From: Isochrysis galbana
Lineage: Eukaryota; Haptophyta; Isochrysidales; Isochrysidaceae
Length of the DNA: 64,000 bases
Assembly (NCBI GenBank): GCA_018136815.1
Contig: CM030939.1
Location: 434,001-498,000, forward strand
Direction of reading: 5' to 3'
Made by a program: the position numbers and the translations under genes. Shown here piece by piece: positions 19,523 to 30,137 of the stretch. The notes under the pieces were generated by a model. It worked only from the letters and a program-made list of their open reading frames with translations, was not told the DNA's origin and searched no databases. Each line of letters begins with the position of its first letter. The stretch's first letter is position 1.

Positions 19523-19552
19523 GTCGCGTTCCGTCAAAAGGGGGCCAGCTAA
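19523..19552 (+). repeat. TIR-like transposon end
   Basis: AAGTCGCGTTCCGTCAAAAG followed by GGGGCCAGC, then a TTGTTTTCTTTTT stretch. It matches the end at 9044-9072 and the 51-bp TIRs at 55617/56893. No partner end is obvious nearby. Confidence 0.55.
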
Positions 19553-19644
19553 AGTGCTTGTTTTCTTTTTGGGTAGCCACACTATTATTATTATTACAAA
19601 GCTAATTACGCTCCCCCACTCTCAACACACGCGGTAACCCCCAG

Positions 19645-21730
19645 CTACGCGGGCTGAGTTTTCATCTTCTTCGTCTTTTTCTCACATCCCTCTTCCTCAA
19701 TGTCGTTCTGCTGGCAGGCGACGATGTCGCTTGGCTGATCTTGGGTGGCGAGGTCCGTGACGCGTGCGAGAACGGCCTTCTTGTTCTCCATGTAGAGTTT
19801 GCCAGCTGCTCGGTGCACTTGCACCATGGGATCCGTTTCAGCGTACGCGACCGCCATGATGTATTCCATGCAGAGGTACGCGACGGCGGCCTCGTCTCCA
19901 ATGTACTTGGTCTTGGGGATCCTGTCGTACTCGTCGGAGTAGTCGCCGACGAGCATGAGGGTTGTCTTGCACCAACGGCCCATGTATGGCTTGATGAGTG
20001 CCCACATCGACGGGTAGCGTTCCTTGGCCAGATCCACGCGGAAGTCTCCACATCCACGGCCCATGCCAGAGGCTGTGACGAGCAGCATCGCCAGGATGGC
20101 GCCGCTCATGCCCTCCTCCATGTGTTCGCAGAACCTGAAGGCTGGGCTGCGGACCTCCTCGTAGGTGCGGTGACCGAGTCGCTTGGCGATGAAGACAAAG
20201 TACTGGCCCATGGTGAAGGAGCGAGGCTTGTGGGGGAAGAGGAGAGTGAAGCGCTTGCCGGTAGCCGGGTCGACTTTGATCTTGCCAGCGGTTACGACGG
20301 GCGAGATTGGGATCCCTTTGTTGTGCGGGACGGAGACGGGAACAAGGCGGTTGCCGGGGAAGGCGAGGATGCTGTGGAGGGCTTTCTCGTCGGCCGCTAG
20401 CCAGGCGTCGCGCTGAGGAGAGGCGAGGACGTCGCGGGCGGTAGCGGGCACGGAGAAGCGGGTGGGACCGGAGGGCGTGACGACGTCGACGACTTCCTGC
20501 GTGGCTTTGAGGCACGAGGGTTCGAGTGGGGCCGGGGGCAGGGGGAGGCGGGAGGGGGGGGAGAGCCCGGCGGAGGCGGCGAGAAGACGCGAGCGTGCGG
20601 CGTCGAGAGAGTCTGCGGCGGCGGCCAGGAAGGGGAGGCGAGGGCCGCTGTAGTCGAGGAGGTTGTAGTCGAGGTCGTAGAGGTCCGACGGGGGCGTCGA
20701 GGACGGGGGGGGCGGGGGAGGCGGGGGTGGCGGGGGCCTCGCCGGCAAGGGAGGCGGCGGTGGAGGAGGTTGGTGGGGGGCGGCGGCGGCGGCGGCGGGG
20801 GCGGTGGAGTCGTCGACATTGGCGGAGGCGGCGGGCGCGCTGTCGTCGTTGGTGGTGGTGGTTGGAGGGATGGGGGAGGCTGCGCGGACTGGAGAAGGAA
20901 GAGATAGTGCGCCACGGCGGCGGCGAGCGACGACTCGGCGGTGGGAGGATAGGCCGGTGGCGGGTAAGGATGGACGGTGGCGGGCGGAGGAGAGGCAGCG
21001 GGGTGGAAGGGATGGGAGGCTTGCGTCGGGAATGTGTAGGTGGTGGGTGAGGGGGTGGGAAGGGAGGGAGGTGGGGGCGTGTAGTGGTTGTGGTTGTAGA
21101 GGTGGAGTGGGGATGGGGAGGGGACGGCACCTGGCGGCAGCCGATAGAGGCTGGAGCTGATGAGGGGTGGGTGGTTGAGCGGGGGTATTGGGGAGGGAGT
21201 GGCTGATTCGGTGGGGGTGGGTTGGTGGAGGTGTGTTGAAGGCTTGGATGAGGAAGAGGGAAGAAGGAGGCTGGGTAGGCGGCAACGGCGGGGAGAGGGG
21301 GGGGCTGCTCGGGCGAGGCGAGGTGCGGGAGGGGAGAGTAGAATGTCGGTTGTGCGGGCGTGGCGGCGGCGTTAGGGAGCTGTGGCCAGCCGTGTGGTTG
21401 TGATTGTGCATGGTGTGCTTGGGTGGGCTGTGGATAGGTCATTTGGGAAGGCTGGTCAGGTTCGGGGAAGGCGGATGGGGCTGGAAGTGGCTCGGGAGCG
21501 GCGGCGATGGGGGTGTGGGGCACGGGGAGAGAGTGGGAGGGCGTGGAGGGCACACCTCCGCTACCATGTGGTGAGCTGAGTGTAGCTGTGGCTGTGGGGT
21601 GGTCTGGTGAGAAAGAGAGTTGAGACATAACATGAGAGGTTTGATCAACGTGGGGCATGGAGGGCAGGCGAAGAGGGACTGGAGGAGCACGCGGGGACAG
21701 GTCGGACGGCGCGGGCGCACTCTCAGTCAT
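19645..21730 (-). pseudogene. Copia-like gag/pol-derived ORF with unknown C-terminal domain
   Basis: From an ATG at 21730 (MTESAPAPSDLSP) a Pro/Ser/His-rich frame runs to about 21000. One frameshift then leads into the frame ending at 19645. The second frame contains SPQRDAWLAADEKALHSILA, FPGNRLVPVSVPHNKGI and GKIKVDPATGK, which resemble the start of a Copia reverse transcriptase. Instead of the polymerase core it continues into about 200 residues I do not recognise (MGRGCGDFRVDLAKERYPSM, WALIKPYMGRWCKTTLMLVG) and a Lys-rich tail (EKKTKKMKTQ). The terminal domain is well-formed and of normal composition, so a chimaeric gene or a divergent element is possible. Confidence 0.45.
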
Positions 21731-22508
21731 CACGAGGCACTGTGGCACGAGGGCGAGGGCGAGAGCAGACGGGAGGAGCACGAGGGGCGATCGAGCGATG
21801 GCGCAGAGCGTTCGGAGGACACCGGGGGGAAAACGTCGCGCGCGGGGGGGGGGGGACGCGCGGGAAAATAATAGACGGGAAAGGGGGCGGAAACTCAAGG
21901 GAGCACTCGGGGGAAAGGCGGGAGGGAGGAGAAGGGAAAGGGCTTTCGCGGGGGAAGGGGGCCGATCGAGATAGCGCGAGGGGGAGGGAATCGGGGCGCG
22001 ACGGACGAGGGGAGTCGCGCGGGGAACCTAGTCGGGGCGTATAGGAAGAGGCAAGTGTACAAGGCCCCTTCCTTACCCGCAACACCCTCCCCCTCGCGCT
22101 ATCTCGATCGGCCCCCTCCCCCCGCGAAAGCCCTTTCCCTTCTCCTCCCTCCCGCCTTTCCCCCGAGTGCTCCCTTGAGTTTCCGCCCCCTTTCCCGTCT
22201 ATTATTTTCCCGCGCGTCCCCCCCCCCCCCCGCGCGTGACGTTTTCCCCCGGTGTCCTCCGAACGCTCTGCGCCATCGCCCGATCGCCCCTCGTGCTCCT
22301 CCCGTCTGCTCTCGCCCTCGCCCTCGTGCCACAGTGCCTCGTGATGACTGAGAGTGCGCCCGCGCCGTCCGACCTGTCCCCGCGTGCTCCTCCAGTCCCT
22401 CTTCGCCCACCCTCCATGCCCCACGTTGATCAAACCTCTCATGTTATGTCTCAACTCTCTTTCTCACCAGACCACCCCACAGCCACAGCTACACTCAGCT
22501 CACCACAT
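21566..22508. repeat. Large inverted repeat, about 423-bp arms and 96-bp spacer
   Basis: The left arm 21566-21988 is nearly the reverse complement of 22085-22508. The right arm repeats on the plus strand the MTESAPAPSDLSP start found on the minus strand in the left arm. The arms differ by a handful of bases, including the length of the C/G run near 21844 and 22214. The spacer (21989-22084) contains the GTGTACAAGG and TTACCCGCAA words seen in other repeats. Confidence 0.8.
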
Positions 22509-23492
22509 CGGCAAAACTTTTGCACTAGATCCAACTATGTAGCTCTACCTCCACAAGCTCCTCCTAGGCGTTCTCCCCTAAACATCGTCGGAAATTGCTC
22601 TTTTTACTTGTTGTTTTCGCGATACTGCACTTTTCAATATTGGGTTGTGGAGCGATCTGAATCGGCATAGTATCTAGACGTCGAGCATTGCCGCTCGCAC
22701 GAATTCATGTGTAGAAAAGACCGGCGATCAAATAGGGCAAATGGGCATGCAATGATTCCGTTTAAGCTTAGAGAGCGGTTGGCACACAACTACAATTGGG
22801 GAGGAATGCCACCGGAGCAAGACATCTTGGTGGTGGGGTGAGCGACAGTGTGCCAGTGCGCTGGGATTGACGGGTCAGTGTGGCCTCGCCTGATCTCCAT
22901 CACAGCACTCTCACCATGGCTAGGGTGAGAAGAACTCGAGCCTGTTGCACAACCACACGATGAGCAAGGCGGCAAAAGTACCACGGGGGCGCGGGGGGGG
23001 GGAAGGGGGGGGAGGCCCCGATCCGTGCTGGGAAAGCCGCGAGTGCCACTGAGCTTTGGCATACGGCGGTCATTGGCTGTGCGCAGAGTGCAATTGAGAC
23101 CCATGAGCATCCTCGCGCCTACACCACGGATCGAGGGGCAAACAAAGGGGGAAGGCAGCGTGAAAGCGCTACAGCTACACCCTTCAAGCCCATAGTCACA
23201 CGGTCTAGGCAAACACCGAGCGGCACCAGTGAGAACAGGAGCTCAGGGCCTCGTGCGATGCTCTGCGCGTATAGAGCAGAGGCGATTTGGCCGGCTGTGT
23301 GGCGGGCACTGTGGCCACTTTTCAATTTGTGCTCAACTTTGAGCCTGCTCAATGCTACCTCACCGAGAGGGAGCAAAGCCACGACAGCCGAACACTTGCA
23401 CACTCGTACGGGTCATATGATCGAGGCCCCATCAACAGCACGGTTCAAGGCTCAATGGCTCCCTAGGTCGCGCGACTGAGAGCGCTGGAACC
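22509..23492. other. Spacer downstream of the helicase gene
   Basis: I find no supported gene. Short frames on both strands have no recognisable domain. A poly-G/GGGA tract lies at 22994-23013. The 3' UTR of the helicase gene is expected next to 23493. Confidence 0.4.
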
Positions 23493-25439
23493 TCAATCAC
23501 GTGACCTGGAACGCCGCCGGCGTGGAGAGCGAGAACCGTCTCGCCGGCGCCGGTCGTAATCGCGATCATAGTCGCGTTCACGGCGGTATGCGGAGCTGCT
23601 GTCGTGGGCATACCCCCCTGCAAAGGAGTGAGTCGACAGTGGGGGCGCGCCAGCAGTGGGGGCTCCGAACCCGCCACAGCCGCCGCCGTGATTGTAGCTG
23701 CCGCCGTAGCTGCCGCCGCCGCCATGGGAGAACTTACATCGCGCACCACGGTTGCACAAGCCACGCTTGAAATCGCCGCACTCCTCCCGAGTGGGCATAG
23801 AGGAGGGAATTGAGGCAGCTAGCTGCGCCGCCTGCAGAGTGAGCATGCCGCCCAAGGGATGGGGCTGTAGAGCGTCGCGCTCGTCGTACGGATCATAGTT
23901 GTGGCGAATGCCGCCCAGTTGCGCGAGCCGGTGAGGTATCTTCTGGCCAGCCTTGAGCATGATGTCGGCAAGGGCGCGCGCGTACTTGCCATCCTTGCCG
24001 GCGTCCATGAAGGTGTGTGCCTCACCCTTGGCACCCGCACGGCCGGTGCGCCCGATGCGATGGATATAATCTTCGATGTTGCCCGGGAAGTCATAGTTGA
24101 TGACTGCCTTGACCTCCTTGACGTCGATGCCGCGCGCAGCGACATCAGTGGCTATCATCACGGGCCGGCGACCCGACTTGAAGTCGCTGAGCACAGCCTC
24201 GCGCTCGCGCTGATCCTTATCACCGTGAATAATGCCGCAACCAATCATGCGCTGAAGCATCATGCCCAGCTGGTCGGCCATGCGCTTGGTCGACGTGAAG
24301 ATGAGCGTGCGCGAGCCTGCCTCAAGCGAGCAGAAGATGTTGCGCAGCATGTCCTGCTTGTCCTGCTGAGAGCGCGTGAAGTGGACGTATTGCGTGATGT
24401 CCTTGTTGGCGTTGAGCGAGTTGATATCGCCCACCTCGACCTGGATGGGCGAGCGCAGGAACTCGTACGCCAGCCTGCGCACCGCCTTGGGCCACGTGGC
24501 AGTGTAGAAGAGCGTCTGCCGCTGCGGCGGAACGGCGAGGACAATTTTGCGGATCTGCGGCTCAAAGCCCATGTCAAGCATGCGGTCGGCTTCGTCCATC
24601 ACGAGGTAGGAGACCTGACCAAACCGGATCTGCTGCGTCTCGAGGAAGTCGTTGATGCGACCCGGTGTGCCGATGACCACCTGGCAGCCCTGGCGCAGCT
24701 TGGACAGCTGCGAGCCCTTGCCCTGCCCTCCGTAGCAGCAGACCGAGTGAATCCCGAGGGGGCTGCCAAATTTTTGGCACTCGACCTCGATCTGCATGGC
24801 GAGCTCGCGAGTGGGGGCGAGGCAGAGGAGTGTCGGCCCGAGCTGCGCGTTGGGCCGCGTTGCCTGAATAAGGAGGAAGCCCGGAACGAGGAAGCCGAGC
24901 GTCTTCCCAGAGCCCGTCTTCGCGACACCAATCACGTCGCGCTTTGCCATTGCGGCTGGCCACGTCTGCGCCTGAATCACGGAGGGCGACTTGAAGCCGG
25001 CGCGGTGAATGGCGTCCATTATGGGCGCCGGTAGACCTGCCTCCTCGAACGTGAGGAACGGCGGGGGCGAGCCGCCGTACACCTTGACGTCGTTCTCCTT
25101 CCAGAAACGGAGCACAGCGTCCGAGGCAGGTGCGTCAGCTCCCTGCTCCTGCACGTCATTGTAGCTGGAGCTGGTAGGCCGCGAATACTGCAGGCCGATG
25201 GAGTCGTCGTAGCCGTAGCTTGCAGTGCACCTGACGCCACACCTGTCCCGCGAGGAGCTCGAGGAGAGCGCCAAGGAGGAGGAGGAGGAGGGGTAGTTGT
25301 GCGCATACTGCGAGTACGCGCCCGAGGATATTGCAGAGGAGGGGTCGAAGTCGGCGGGCTTCTCGTACTGCGAGGCGCCCGTGTCAGAGTGCCAATAGTA
25401 GGTGTTGCCAGCGCCGTCGAGGGCGGTGTTCCAGCCCAT
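23493..25439 (-). CDS. DEAD-box RNA helicase with WW domain, CCCH zinc finger and RS-like tail
   Basis: One exon of 648 aa. The ATG at 25439 puts a WW domain first (GWNTALDGAGNTYYWHSDTG). A Ser-rich linker follows, then the complete helicase core: Q motif with FEEAGLPAPI, motif I AKTGSGKT, Ia PTRELAMQI, Ib TPGR, II DEAD, III TAT, IV LIFTSTKR, V ATDVAARGID and VI HRIGRTGR. Core order and spacing match the Dbp2/DDX5 subfamily. After it comes a CCCH finger (C-x7-C-x5-C-x3-H: CGDFKRGLCNRGARCKFSH), a Gly-rich stretch and an Arg/Ser tail (RSPRRRRSRSRD). Plants have WW-bearing relatives of this subfamily; the added CCCH finger is uncommon. ATP-dependent RNP remodelling in splicing or decay is the inferred role. 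Confidence 0.93.
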   Translation of the reverse strand: MGWNTALDGAGNTYYWHSDTGASQYEKPADFDPSSAISSGAYSQYAHNYPSSSSSLALSSSSSRDRCGVRCTASYGYDDSIGLQYSRPTSSSYNDVQEQGADAPASDAVLRFWKENDVKVYGGSPPPFLTFEEAGLPAPIMDAIHRAGFKSPSVIQAQTWPAAMAKRDVIGVAKTGSGKTLGFLVPGFLLIQATRPNAQLGPTLLCLAPTRELAMQIEVECQKFGSPLGIHSVCCYGGQGKGSQLSKLRQGCQVVIGTPGRINDFLETQQIRFGQVSYLVMDEADRMLDMGFEPQIRKIVLAVPPQRQTLFYTATWPKAVRRLAYEFLRSPIQVEVGDINSLNANKDITQYVHFTRSQQDKQDMLRNIFCSLEAGSRTLIFTSTKRMADQLGMMLQRMIGCGIIHGDKDQREREAVLSDFKSGRRPVMIATDVAARGIDVKEVKAVINYDFPGNIEDYIHRIGRTGRAGAKGEAHTFMDAGKDGKYARALADIMLKAGQKIPHRLAQLGGIRHNYDPYDERDALQPHPLGGMLTLQAAQLAASIPSSMPTREECGDFKRGLCNRGARCKFSHGGGGSYGGSYNHGGGCGGFGAPTAGAPPLSTHSFAGGYAHDSSSAYRRERDYDRDYDRRRRDGSRSPRRRRSRSRD

Positions 25440-26428
25440 CGTTGAGAGGGGCGAGAGAGGAGAGGGAGGGGACGGGGAAGGCGCCACCCTCGAGCCCAAC
25501 CTGGTGCGCGACACGTTCTCTCCTCTCGCTCGCTCGATCCCCGTTAGAACTTAGAGTGCTGTACTTCTAGACCATCTTGTTGACTAGCATCTATTGTAGC
25601 ATCCCTTCCTTCATCCCTTGCTGTTCAGCCTGAGTTGTGTTGTAGGAGTGGTTCTACTCCTCCGGTGTACGGTGTGGTAGCATGGTATCGTCACCGACTC
25701 GTTGCGCTAGCTAGCCTCCAATGGTTACTCTGATCTGTACCGTTCTTCTCACAGTCACTGGGCCTAATATAGGCTGGGCCAAACACCAAACATGGTACAT
25801 GGTTGTCGCATTCGCGAGCCTCTGCAGGCTATTTGCTATTTCGCTATTTTCCGCTCTACCGTTGGACCGTTGGGGGTAGGCCAGGATATCCGAGATATCC
25901 ATCGGGATATTTAGGCGGATATGCTGGAAATGGATATCTCGGGATAGATGTGGGATATTTGGGCGCTGTGCGCTGTGAGCGTGCGGTGCCCAAAAACAAA
26001 ACTCGAATTCGGCGCGTCGCCGCAGAGCCGCTGTACCCCTGCGGCGCTCACGATTGGGAGGTGACAAATCAAGCGAATACGTAATAAACAATGTTGTTAC
26101 TGTAATAGTAATTGCCCATCTCACCACCGAGAGCGCCACCCCGCTCCCTGCTGCCACCCACCACCATAATGCCTCGAGGTGAGCAGGTGAGCTGCCGCTC
26201 TTGCACCTGCCCTGGCGCTAGAGCGCCACCCACTCACCTGTGCCTGTGCCCATCTCCTTGCGCAGGTCCACGCCGCTCGCGCCGCTCCGCGCCGCGCAGG
26301 CACGCCGACAATTCTGTCGGCTGTCGGCGACAACTCTGCGCGTGTGAGCGCCGAACGCACGCAGCGCCCTACCACAGACCACAGACCACAGATGGTATCA
26401 AGGAAGGATTTCTGCCATAGGGAGGGGG
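25440..26428. other. Upstream of the helicase gene, with dispersed-repeat fragments
   Basis: 25690-25800 shares GCGCTAGCTAGC...CAATGGTTACTCTGATCT and CACTGGGCC with 38235-38310. 25803-25860 is the beginning of repeat B (GTCGCATTCGCGAGCCTCTG, also at 39432 and 50878). 25885-25960 repeats GGATATC-type words. Promoter elements of the helicase gene should be near 25440-25560. No other gene is supported. Confidence 0.45.
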
Positions 26429-26735
26429 GCCTGGACCATCACATATGCCGATGGCTCAACCCTTGTCTTGCATGACGAGCGTGAGATCAGGAATACAGTG
26501 GATGTGTGCTCTCTACCACAGTGGCAAACATTAGTAAGTAAGGTGAAGGGCGCCTTTGAATATTTGGAATGCCGGCTCACAGACAAGTGCGCCACGCCTT
26601 ATTGCTGCAAAGAGCAGCACCGTATTGCAGGTTTGTTGCGCGCATTCAACCCCTCGTTTGCCTCAGGGAATGTGGGTGCATTGTGGGTGCGGCAGCTTGC
26701 GAATCTCCCTTGCTTCTCTCACATCGCGGGGGTTG
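26429..26735 (+). pseudogene. hAT-family transposase fragment, second copy
   Basis: The plus strand reads AWTITYADGSTLVLHDEREI, then KVKGAFEYLECRLTDKCATP and RIAGLLRAFNPSFASGNVGA, ending NLPCFSHIAGVA. RAFNPSFASGNVGALWVRQL aligns with RAFDPTFVAGHVDALMCERL at 7985-7925 (-), so both are the same family. Near 26740 it is cut off by an inverted copy of repeat B before the dimerisation domain. Confidence 0.6.
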
Positions 26736-26744
26736 CCCGCTCCT

Positions 26745-26962
26745 CCCGCGGACGCAGCGGGTCAACAGAGAGAGCAAAGAAGGAACCAATTGGCCAGAAG
26801 AGAACTCGTCGTCCTAGAGAAGGATTGCACACAGAAAAGGCGCGATAGGGATTCATCCATGCTTAGTGAAGATCCTACAAGATTCATCGGCGAATAGCGT
26901 CTCAACGCGAGCACAGCGGCGTGCACTTTACCTATAGCTTTTCGTAGCTTAGCCACTTGCAC
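26745..26962 (-). repeat. Dispersed repeat B, partial inverted copy
   Basis: The minus strand is nearly identical to 39840-40045 and 52205-52315, including the frame AKLRKAIGKVHAAVLALRRY. The repeat has replaced the 3' part of the hAT fragment. Confidence 0.65.
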
Positions 26963-28682
26963 AATGACACACATCACACACGTACTGGAGCACGCGCACC
27001 GGCGACATGGACGCGGCAGCCATGCCGGTGGGAGAGCGACGGGTGGCGGGAGCCGGTGGAGGGGGGGGGGGGGAGGCCACGCGGCGGCGGGGCGCGCGGG
27101 GGGGGGGGGGGAACCGCCGGAGGCGAGGGCGCAAGAATCATAAAAGTAGTTTTATGATTTTCTAAGTAGTATCGTTTCTACTAACGTATTACTCACTCCT
27201 TACTCGAGGTCACCGGTGTGATTATACCGCAACATCAACCCACATTGAATCTGATCGGCCAAGGCACTCATTTGTCCATCGCCAAACATGATGGTCTGCG
27301 GTCTGCGGTCTGCGGATCGCGCTCGCGCTCTCTCGCTCTCTTCTCTCTTCTCTCTTCTCTCCGCCGCCCCCGCGGCTCCCCCCCCCCCCTTCTCCCGCCT
27401 TTACTACCCCTCCTCTCTCCTCTCCCGCCCTTTCTTACCCCCCTCTCCCGCCCTTTACTCTTACTACCCTACCCTCTCCCCTCTCTCTCCCGCCTCCCGC
27501 CCTTACTACTTACTACCCCCCCCCCGCCCCCCGCCCTTCTCCCTAGGTACTAAGTTAGGATATGGATATGGGGGATGGGGTGATGGGAGTGGGGGGGGGG
27601 GGGGCTGCAGGAGCCCCCAAATTTTGCGAGGGCGCTGCAGGAGCCCCCCAAATTTTGCGAAATTTCGCCCCGAAATCTGTGAGTAAACCCACCCCCAAAT
27701 TTTGAAAAAAAATTCCGAAATCCTGACCTGGGCCTAGTGGTCTCCAGATGTAGCGAAGTGGGATAGCGACGAGGACACGGATGCCGAGGATGATTGGATG
27801 GCGGACGAGGCGGTAGACCCAAGCGCCAATGTGATAAAGCAGTTAATTGCCTGATTGATGCGTGTGAACGTGTGAACACAATATCAATACCATAAGCGTA
27901 GTATAGTAGGAGTAGAGAGTAGAGGTAGAGGAGACGCATGCAGCAGCCGTGGCTATAGATGTGTGAGTGTGTGAGTGCGTGCGCGCATGCGCGGGCTGCG
28001 CGCGCCGCGCGCCGCGCCGCGCACGCCCCTTAGAGGGGGCCTTTGGCCTTTGGCCCCCGCCGAAAAACGGTGGCCACAAAGGAGGGAGTTTGAAACACGA
28101 AACACGGTGAAAAACACAGTTTTTGACCTCCAAAAAAAAACACTGTTCCTGTATTTCACAGCTAGGGTGATGATACCAGGCTAGTGGGAGTAGTGGTACT
28201 AACGCTCAGATGCTTTATTATTAAGGGAGCGGGCCTGGCTGTTGTAATCGGCCGCTAATAGTTGCGTGTCATCGGCGAATTGGCTCATCTCTAATCTTGA
28301 GTTCGGCCCCATTTATGATTAATTTTTAGCCCTAATAAAAAACCCTGTTTGACCACCCTAACACAAGCCACAACAAGGAGAGAAAGGAAAGGGGAGGGGA
28401 GAAGGGTGTCCCCTCCTCAACCTAAGCAAAATGGGGTCCGCTCTCGCTCTACCTAGCAACAAGCGAAATAGCTTCAAGAGCAACAGCCATGAACCTGTAC
28501 ACATTCGGATTCGGAGTTAGGACGTCCGGTTATAGGAGGAAGTCGCTCCTCAGGTGTCGATCCTTTGGGGGCACTCTGCAAGGATCCCGTCTTCGTGGAG
28601 CCTCGTGGGCGCTTGTCATTGCCACAGCTCGCCAATCACCCACAAGAGTGGTGTTTTGCCGCCCTCTGAGGGCAAGAATGTG
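26963..28682. other. Low-complexity intergenic region
   Basis: Poly-G tracts lie at 27061-27073 and 27100-27112 and a long CT-rich run at 27310-27545. A short repeat (GGCTGCAGGAGCCCCCAAAT or close, followed by TTTGCGA) occurs twice at 27601-27660, with a related word near 27690. A CCAGGCTAGTGGGAGTAGTG word near 28175 resembles 53760-53790. I see no supported gene. Confidence 0.45.
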
Positions 28683-30137
28683 TTACTCAGAGTCTGAGCG
28701 TTCTTTGGTGAAGAGGGTCACCGCAGGATGTAGGCCGAGATCATCCAGACTTATATTCCAGCTCTCCACGCCAAGCTCTCTGCGCGGATAGTTCCTGACC
28801 AAGTCAAACTCATACATCTCAGGATCCGAACTTGCAACCCAGTCGACCACACAACGCATCGGGCTTTCCTTCCGAAAGCGTCGGGAAAGGCGCTTGCCAT
28901 CGGGCATTTTGATGACGATAGTGGTGACCTCTTCTCCCGGCGGTGGCTCAGCCGACAATGCTGCGCCCTTGGCCCGGCGCAACTCTCGTCGCCGCAAATC
29001 TGCTGCCCGTGCTTCAGCTTCCTCTCGTATAGCGATTGTGGCAGCATGGGCTGCCTCGCGCGCCGCGGCTTCTGCTGCCTCTGCTTCTGCAACTTCGGCT
29101 GCCTCGCGGGCCTGATCTTCGGCCAGCGCACGCTCGTACTCTGTCTGTTGTTCCTCAATAATGGCACGGTCGACGGCTCGAGCAGCGAACTCTTGGCGCG
29201 CGTTTGCAAGGAGGTGTGAAAAGATCTCCTGGATGGAACTGAGCTCTTGTATCACGGCCTCCTCGTCAAGCAAGCGACGTCCAGATAAGCTACCGATCGC
29301 TTGTGCTGTCTGACCGAGGGAGGGGCGCCCGGTCACTTGCTCAACCGATGCTTGCTGTCGGTCACAGAGGCCAAGAACAACTAGGGCTGGTACCTCACGA
29401 ACACGCATTGCCTGCCGAGCAACCCTCCCCTCACTGGTTGATCCGTCTGCAACCCAGAAGATGAAGTTCTCATCGACGAATGCAGAGAAGCGGAGCGAGG
29501 TAAGTAGCTGCTCGCAAACGAGGCGAGCCAAACTGCTTTTCGGCTCATGCACGTACACCAGCGTGAATTTGGCTTCACGGCGAGCTCGGTTGAGAGCACC
29601 CGAACATGATCCCCGAAAGAAGCGGGGATGCGTGGTGCCGTAGTCTGGTTCGAAACGGCGGGCGAAGAGCTGCATGGAGGCGGGAACAAGGTGAATTGGG
29701 TCCCTGGGCAATACACCGAGGATCCGCAGTGGAGTGAGGAGGAGCAACTCCACCACCGAAAGGAGTACGGACGTTGACCGTGTGCCGTGAAGCATTCGTC
29801 CAAGGCTGCCGAGCAGCCTCCGGATATGAGAAAAGCCGGGCAATGCTCCGACCATGCTCAGCAGGCTGGAAAGGTTAGAAAAGGGACTCTCCATCGGATC
29901 GAGCCGACCCACAACCCCAAGATGAGTGGCAGCTTGGTCGTTTGAGCTCTCAAATGTCGGGTCGTGCTCAGGTGGAGGTACAAGTGCGGCGGTTGGACTG
30001 GTGGTGGCGCGGCGGTCCTGCGCGTCGAAATGGAGCTCGATCGCCACCGACGCATCACCTCCTGCCACCTCGAGCAGAGCCTCGCTCTCCGCCGCGCTCA
30101 GTCCCGTGATGGCGGCCACCTGCTCCTCTACTTCCAT
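28683..30137 (-). CDS. UBA-UAS-UBX protein, FAF2/UBXD8-like
   Basis: Single exon, 484 aa. Residues 1-40 form a UBA domain (EEQVAAITGLSAAESEALLE, then LEVAGGDASVAIELHF). Residues about 120-145 are a hydrophobic segment (VLLSVVELLLLTPLRILGVL) that could be the hairpin membrane anchor of UBXD8. Next comes a UAS thioredoxin-like domain (KFTLVYVHEPKSSLARLVCE, VDENFIFWVADG, PALVVLGL), an Ala/Glu/Arg-rich coiled coil, and a C-terminal UBX domain (TTIVIKMPDGKRLSRRFRKE, VVDWVA). The domain order is that of FAF2/UBXD8, which recruits Cdc48/p97 to the ER for ER-associated degradation. In algae with complex plastids, related ERAD parts serve plastid import, but nothing here shows which role applies. Confidence 0.85.
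   Translation of the reverse strand: MEVEEQVAAITGLSAAESEALLEVAGGDASVAIELHFDAQDRRATTSPTAALVPPPEHDPTFESSNDQAATHLGVVGRLDPMESPFSNLSSLLSMVGALPGFSHIRRLLGSLGRMLHGTRSTSVLLSVVELLLLTPLRILGVLPRDPIHLVPASMQLFARRFEPDYGTTHPRFFRGSCSGALNRARREAKFTLVYVHEPKSSLARLVCEQLLTSLRFSAFVDENFIFWVADGSTSEGRVARQAMRVREVPALVVLGLCDRQQASVEQVTGRPSLGQTAQAIGSLSGRRLLDEEAVIQELSSIQEIFSHLLANARQEFAARAVDRAIIEEQQTEYERALAEDQAREAAEVAEAEAAEAAAREAAHAATIAIREEAEARAADLRRRELRRAKGAALSAEPPPGEEVTTIVIKMPDGKRLSRRFRKESPMRCVVDWVASSDPEMYEFDLVRNYPRRELGVESWNISLDDLGLHPAVTLFTKERSDSE

Noticed and set aside
19741..21050. Plus-strand ORFs opposite the Copia-like frame
   Set aside because: Antisense frames of a Pro-rich coding stretch; no family resemblance.
22790..23403. 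Cys-rich minus-strand ORFs as small secreted proteins
   Set aside because: No signal peptide, no recognisable domain, and the composition fits non-coding GC-rich sequence.
23901..25034. Long plus-strand ORF (377 codons)
   Set aside because: It is the antisense shadow of the DEAD-box helicase gene, produced by GC-rich codon use.
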